DNA from: a bacterium
GTDB taxonomy: Bacteria > Bdellovibrionota_C > UBA2361 > OMII01
DNA length: 9,487 nt
NCBI GenBank assembly: GCA_017853915.1
Contig: JAFMIS010000077.1
Coordinates: 1 to 9,487 of the forward strand
Reading direction: 5' to 3'
Shown here piece by piece: positions 5,982-9,487 of the stretch (the first letter of the stretch is position 1; the number at the start of each line of letters is the position of its first letter). The position numbers and the translations under genes were made by a program. Below the pieces are notes generated by a model. That model was not told where the DNA came from, did not search any database, and saw nothing but the letters and a program-made list of their open reading frames with translations.

Positions 5982-6902
5982 ATGAACACTACTCATAAAA
6001 CGTGGAACATCCGATGGCAGGTGACAATGAGCCTGGTAGCGGGCTTTGTCCTTGTTGCCTCACCAATGCAGTCGCGAGCAGAGCATCCAGTGGACGTTCA
6101 GAGACTCACAGCTGATGGTGATTACTTCAAGGCGCTCTCGGTCTACGAACTGCTTCCAGATCGTCAGCTCGATCGCGATACGTACGTCTCCGCCGCCAAA
6201 AGCGCGTGGGCTCTGGGTTTAACCAAACAGGCGAACAAGCTCTTCGACACGGTTCTGCGTGGTACGACTATTTCAACGGATGAGCGCGCGCGCATCACAC
6301 TGTCGCGGGCGGCTATTGAGTATCAGGAGGAGCGATATCAGGAGGCTGCGTTGTTCGCCGAGAAAGCAGCTTCATATCTTCCGGAGAAGTCTCCGCTTCG
6401 TGGCCGGGCCTTGCTGCTTGCCGGACAAAGTCTTATTAAGCTCAGCGCGTACTCCACAGCCGAAGAGAAGCTTGCGCGAGCTTTAGGCGACGCGGCTTCG
6501 TCGGACCGACCTGAGGTCGCGTTTTCGTTGGGAACGGTGCAAGTGAAACTCGGTAAGTTCTCGGACGCTGAGCGATCATTTAAGGCGATTCCCACCGATC
6601 ATCCGCGAGCCCCCCTGGCTGTGAAGGCTTTGGCGACGATCTCGATGCAATCAGAGCAGAGGGACCGGGCGCGATTTTGGATTGAAAAGGGCCGCGGCAA
6701 CTATCCGGAGGCGTTCCTCGATAGCTGGGCTGATTATGGCCTGACGAGGGTAGCGCTTGATTCAGGTGATCTCGCTCAGGCCCGAGATGTTGTTGATAAG
6801 GCCGCGAAGCGATATCCGCCATCGGATGGTTGGTTGATCCTGATGCAGGCCGCACTGGAACAAGCCGAGTGGAATAAGGCCGGAGAGGGATACAAACAAT
6901 GA
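5982..6902 (+). CDS. exported TPR-like repeat protein inside the regulatory operon
   Basis: A 306-residue helical-repeat protein, probably periplasmic. Residues 1-33 form a long signal peptide: basic residues, a hydrophobic core at about 14-29, and QSRA before the likely cleavage site. The rest is made of tetratricopeptide-like helix pairs, for example ALSVYELLPDRQL, AKSAWALGLTKQANKLFDTVL, IEYQEERYQEAALFAEKAASYLPEKSPLR, FSLGTVQVKLGKFSDAERSFKAI and LTRVALDSGDLAQARDVVDKAAKRYP. TPR arrays bind peptides or proteins; no catalytic motif is seen. GAGGATGG precedes the start. The TGA stop overlaps the kinase ATG (ATGA), implying translational coupling. A TPR protein at this position is not part of the standard FleQ-FleS-FleR arrangement. 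It may sense envelope or flagellar assembly state, but since the downstream kinase has no membrane segment a direct contact is not obvious. Confidence 0.88.
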   Translation: MNTTHKTWNIRWQVTMSLVAGFVLVASPMQSRAEHPVDVQRLTADGDYFKALSVYELLPDRQLDRDTYVSAAKSAWALGLTKQANKLFDTVLRGTTISTDERARITLSRAAIEYQEERYQEAALFAEKAASYLPEKSPLRGRALLLAGQSLIKLSAYSTAEEKLARALGDAASSDRPEVAFSLGTVQVKLGKFSDAERSFKAIPTDHPRAPLAVKALATISMQSEQRDRARFWIEKGRGNYPEAFLDSWADYGLTRVALDSGDLAQARDVVDKAAKRYPPSDGWLILMQAALEQAEWNKAGEGYKQ

Positions 6903-7762
6903 GACAGTCAACAGCTACATCATCGCAGGCTGAGACGGCAGGAGCAATTCCTCCTGCGCTGGTCGAGGCGCTCGAAAAATTCACTGTGAGCAGCTCTATG
7001 CTTGAGGCTCGTCATGAAGCTTTGCATCAAGAGATCGAGGAGCTTCGGCACCAGCTTCGATTAAAAGACGAGGAGGTGAAGCGTTCGGAGCGTCTCGCGA
7101 TGCTCGGGGAAACAGCCGCGGGCCTAGCCCACGAGATTCGTAATCCCCTTGGTGCTATCACTCTTTTTGTTTCCATGTTGCGAGCGGATCTTGTTGATCA
7201 GCCGACATCGTTGGAGCTCGTTGAGCAGATTGAGAGAGGAATAAAGAGCCTTGATGGAGTAGTTTCGAATGTCTTGCATTTCGCCAAGAATAATCGCCTC
7301 CACTGTGGCCCCATGAATCTTCATTCTCTGGTTCAAGAGCTCCATCACCACTTTGGTAGCTTGTACAGTCCACAGAGCTGTTTTGAGGTTACGCTATCGG
7401 GGAATCCCTTCATAGTTGGTGATGAGCAAGGAATTCGGCAGTGCCTCTACAACATAATTAATAACTCATTGCAGGCGATATCTTTCGCCGGCTCAATTCG
7501 AATCGCGGTCTCTGACGCCTCTCAAGGCGAGGGGATTCAGATTGTGGTTTCGGATGATGGACCAGGGATTCCAGAGGAGATGCTTGGAAAATTATTTCAG
7601 CCATTTACTTCTGGTCGAAGAGAGGGAACAGGTTTGGGATTATCAATAGTACGAAGAATAGCGGAAGCGCATGGTGGAAGTGTGGTCGCGCGCAACACTC
7701 CACATGCTGAATTTACTCTTGTGTTCCCCCGTCAGGGACCACGGCAGTCGGTAGGAGAATAG
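6899..7762 (+). CDS. soluble sensor histidine kinase, FleS/FlrB- or NtrB-like
   Basis: A cytoplasmic two-component kinase of 287 residues that should autophosphorylate and pass phosphate to the response regulator encoded two bases downstream. There is no membrane segment and no PAS domain. About 30 unassigned residues are followed by a probable coiled coil (about 33-63, HQEIEELRHQLRLKDEEVKR) that leads into the HisKA domain. The H-box is GLAHEIRNPLGAI with His78. The HATPase domain has the N-box NIINNSLQAI (Asn189), G1 DDGPGIP (219-225), the F-box LFQPFTSGRREG and G2 GTGLGL (243-248), all intact. FleS and FlrB are likewise soluble but normally carry a PAS domain, so this is a reduced version. 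The input is probably a protein partner acting through the N-terminal helix. The start overlaps the TPR stop by four bases, with GGAGAGG upstream. Confidence 0.92.
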   Translation: MRQSTATSSQAETAGAIPPALVEALEKFTVSSSMLEARHEALHQEIEELRHQLRLKDEEVKRSERLAMLGETAAGLAHEIRNPLGAITLFVSMLRADLVDQPTSLELVEQIERGIKSLDGVVSNVLHFAKNNRLHCGPMNLHSLVQELHHHFGSLYSPQSCFEVTLSGNPFIVGDEQGIRQCLYNIINNSLQAISFAGSIRIAVSDASQGEGIQIVVSDDGPGIPEEMLGKLFQPFTSGRREGTGLGLSIVRRIAEAHGGSVVARNTPHAEFTLVFPRQGPRQSVGE

Positions 7763-7764
7763 AG

Positions 7765-9258
7765 ATGGATACTAAAACGACAGAGCACCAACATCCTGAG
7801 AGGGAAGTCGCAGCGACGCAGGCTCGCATTTTGGTGGCCGATGATGATCCCCACATGCAACAGGCCATCAAAGCCTGTTTGTCGCGGGGTAACTACACCT
7901 TCACGATTGTTTCGAACGGATTGGCCGCTCTTGAGCAGCTCGAGCAGGACACCTTTGATCTCGTTATAACTGATCAGCAGATGCCCCAGATGTCCGGGCT
8001 GGAATTACTGAACACGCTTCAGAAGCGGTCGATAGAGACCCCAGTTATCATGATAACCGCGTATGGCACAATTACGCAGGCGGTTGAGGCTATGCAGTAC
8101 GGCGCCGCGGATTTTATCGCCAAGCCATTCTCAGCAGGGGACCTTGAGAGGATCGTGGCGCGTGTGTTGCTCCCTGAGGCGCGGGTGTCACGTCAGCGCG
8201 CTCAAAAGGGCAAGACTGGCCGTCCAATTATAACAAATGATCCTCTTATGATTCGTGTCCTTGAGGTTGCCGAGGCAGTGGCCCGCAGTGAAGCCACGGT
8301 GCTCATTCAAGGTGAATCTGGTACGGGCAAGGAGCTTATCGCTCGATTTGTTCATGCAAGCAGTCTGCGGGCACAGCAACCATTTGTGGCGGTGAATTGC
8401 GCGGCTCTGCCGGAAAGCTTGTTGGAGAGTGAGTTGTTCGGCCATGAAAAAGGGGCTTTTACGGGGGCTCAGACCCGAAAGATCGGAAAATTTGAGTTGG
8501 CACATGGGGGAACGATTCTCTTGGATGAAATATCCGAGATGGATCTAGCTCTTCAAGCGAAGCTTTTGCGAGTTCTTCAGGAGCGAGAAGTAGATCGAGT
8601 CGGAGGAAAAGATCCAGTTTCGATTGACGTCCGCGTACTAGCTACAACGAACCGCAATCTTGAGGAGTGTGTGCGAGACGGTACATTTAGGGCCGACCTA
8701 TATTACCGTTTGAATGTCATCCCGCTTACCCTGCCTCCACTACGGGAACGACGATCTGATGTAAAGTTACTCACTGAGCACTTTATGCGTCAGTACTTGG
8801 GTGAGAAGGCTCCGATGCTTCCAGCGGAGGTCTTGGAGACGCTCATGGCGCATCCGTGGCCAGGTAATATTCGAGAGCTACAGAATGCGGTGCAACGAGC
8901 AGCGATCCTCTCGCATGGCAAAACGCCCAAACAGTCGGATTTCCTCCTGTCTATGAATCCTCAGGCGCAACTTGAGGCAGCAAGAAAACAGGTCACGCCA
9001 GGCACGCGCATTCACGATATGATCGAGAAAGAGGTTGTATCTGACGATATAGCTGGCGCCGCGACGCTTCAGATTCGCTCGGGAACCACTGTGTATGAGA
9101 TGGAAAGAGCTCTCATTATGGAGACCTTGCGCGCGACGGGTGACAATAGAACAGAGGCCGCGAAGCTCTTGGGTATCAGCATTCGCACGTTGAGAAATAA
9201 GCTGCATGAGTACCGCGGTGAGCCCGGGGCAGATAATGACCAAGACCCTGAGGCTTAA
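7765..9258 (+). CDS. NtrC-family sigma-54 response regulator, FleR/FlrC-like
   Basis: A 497-residue phosphorylation-controlled activator of sigma-54 promoters. The receiver domain (about 20-135) has the acidic pocket ADDD (25-28), phospho-acceptor Asp70 in ITDQQMP, Thr98 in MITAYGT and Lys120 in IAKPF. The AAA+ domain (about 155-385) has Walker A GESGTGKE (183-190), GAFTGA (230-235), Walker B LDE (253-255), RADLYYRLN and WPGNIRELQN. The C-terminal Fis-like HTH is NRTEAAKLLGISIRTLRNKLHEYR, a form found in the FlgR/FleR/FlrC group. The linker of about 70 residues before the HTH is long. Two bases separate it from the kinase, and GGAG precedes the ATG, so the two are almost certainly a cognate pair. 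It is the second sigma-54 activator in the operon, as in the FleQ-FleR hierarchy; late flagellar genes are the likely targets, by inference. Confidence 0.95.
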   Translation: MDTKTTEHQHPEREVAATQARILVADDDPHMQQAIKACLSRGNYTFTIVSNGLAALEQLEQDTFDLVITDQQMPQMSGLELLNTLQKRSIETPVIMITAYGTITQAVEAMQYGAADFIAKPFSAGDLERIVARVLLPEARVSRQRAQKGKTGRPIITNDPLMIRVLEVAEAVARSEATVLIQGESGTGKELIARFVHASSLRAQQPFVAVNCAALPESLLESELFGHEKGAFTGAQTRKIGKFELAHGGTILLDEISEMDLALQAKLLRVLQEREVDRVGGKDPVSIDVRVLATTNRNLEECVRDGTFRADLYYRLNVIPLTLPPLRERRSDVKLLTEHFMRQYLGEKAPMLPAEVLETLMAHPWPGNIRELQNAVQRAAILSHGKTPKQSDFLLSMNPQAQLEAARKQVTPGTRIHDMIEKEVVSDDIAGAATLQIRSGTTVYEMERALIMETLRATGDNRTEAAKLLGISIRTLRNKLHEYRGEPGADNDQDPEA

Positions 9259-9284
9259 CCTATAGGGAGACTCCCTGGCTTTGT

Positions 9285-9316
9285 GGGCACGGGTTGCGTA
9301 TTATTCCCGTACGCCC
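9285..9316 (+). promoter_or_regulatory. interrupted inverted repeat ending at the next start codon
   Basis: GGGC-ACGGG (9285-9293) can pair with CCCGT-AC-GCCC (9306-9316): nine base pairs, a 12-base loop and a 2-base bulge. A smaller palindrome, GGGAGACTCCC, lies at 9265-9275. Neither is followed by a T run, so this is not a classical terminator. The larger stem touches the ATG at 9317 and could affect translation of that gene, or partly terminate the operon; both are inferences. Confidence 0.4.
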
Positions 9317-9487
9317 ATGAACGCTCGCCGGCCCAAAAAACGTAATCGTATTACACTCACTGTTCTGTGGTGCTGTGGTGCATGGATTTTCTCTGTGTGC
9401 CTTTTTCGTTTCGTAAACCCTCCGATTACTCCCTTGGTCGTTATTCGATATGCGCAGTCGATATGGGATGGGTCTGATCGCCCTCAG
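9317..9487 (+). CDS. mtgA: probable monofunctional peptidoglycan glycosyltransferase, N-terminal fragment
   Basis: Only 57 codons are in the window and the frame is open at its end. The sequence starts with a strongly basic segment (MNARRPKKRNR), then one membrane-anchor helix (about 13-31, TLTVLWCCGAWIFSVCLF), then RFVNPPITPLVVIRYA. The anchor followed by a PP-x-TPL-x-x-IR motif is how MtgA proteins begin in several Gram-negative phyla, and that is the basis of the call; the catalytic glycosyltransferase-51 motifs (EDxxFxxHxG) would lie beyond the window. If correct, the enzyme polymerises lipid II at the periplasmic face of the inner membrane. No Shine-Dalgarno is visible; TTG at 9281 is an in-frame alternative start. 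The gene is 58 bases after the regulator, and may be read through from that operon. Confidence 0.6.
   Translation, partial: MNARRPKKRNRITLTVLWCCGAWIFSVCLFRFVNPPITPLVVIRYAQSIWDGSDRPQ

Overview
The window looks like the end of an assembled contig from a Gram-negative, probably motile bacterium. Its first 14 bases are not genomic: they match the 3' end of the Illumina TruSeq read-1 adapter. The gene content is an exported c-type cytochrome, a FleQ/FleS/FleR-like sigma-54 cascade and the start of a probable peptidoglycan glycosyltransferase. This fits the former Deltaproteobacteria, Bdellovibrionota or a related lineage. PurM, however, is of the long type I associate with Bacteroidetes, so the taxonomy stays open.

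Left arm (about 15-3355, minus strand): a compact probable operon. In transcription order it holds a small exported cytochrome c, purM (AIR synthetase) and a long-chain acyl-CoA ligase of the FadD15 type cut off by the contig end. Gaps are 15 and 41 bases. The likely promoter is an extended -10 element at 3388-3396. The three functions (electron transfer, purine synthesis, fatty-acid activation) have no obvious common pathway.

Middle (3356-4865): low gene density. It holds an 80-residue membrane protein (3527-3769) and an unrecognised 133-residue protein (4020-4421), both on the plus strand, separated by non-coding stretches of 250 and 444 bases. Each of the three plus-strand transcription units that begin between 3389 and 4866 is preceded by a GG-N10-GC sequence resembling a sigma-54 -24/-12 promoter (about 3458, 3890 and 4727). 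The first and third share 12 of 15 bases.

Right arm (4866-9258, plus strand): a tight four-gene operon. It encodes (1) a sigma-54 activator with an AAA+ domain and a FleQ-type HTH but no receiver domain, (2) an exported TPR-like protein, (3) a soluble histidine kinase with no sensor domain or membrane segment, and (4) an NtrC-family response regulator with receiver, AAA+ and HTH. The last two pairs are joined by a 4-base ATGA overlap and a 2-base gap. The order activator, kinase, response regulator matches the FleQ-FleS-FleR (FlrA-FlrB-FlrC) flagellar hierarchy, with an exported TPR protein inserted. The sigma-54-like promoter at 4727 suggests that the operon is itself sigma-54 driven. A probable mtgA gene begins at 9317 and runs off the window.
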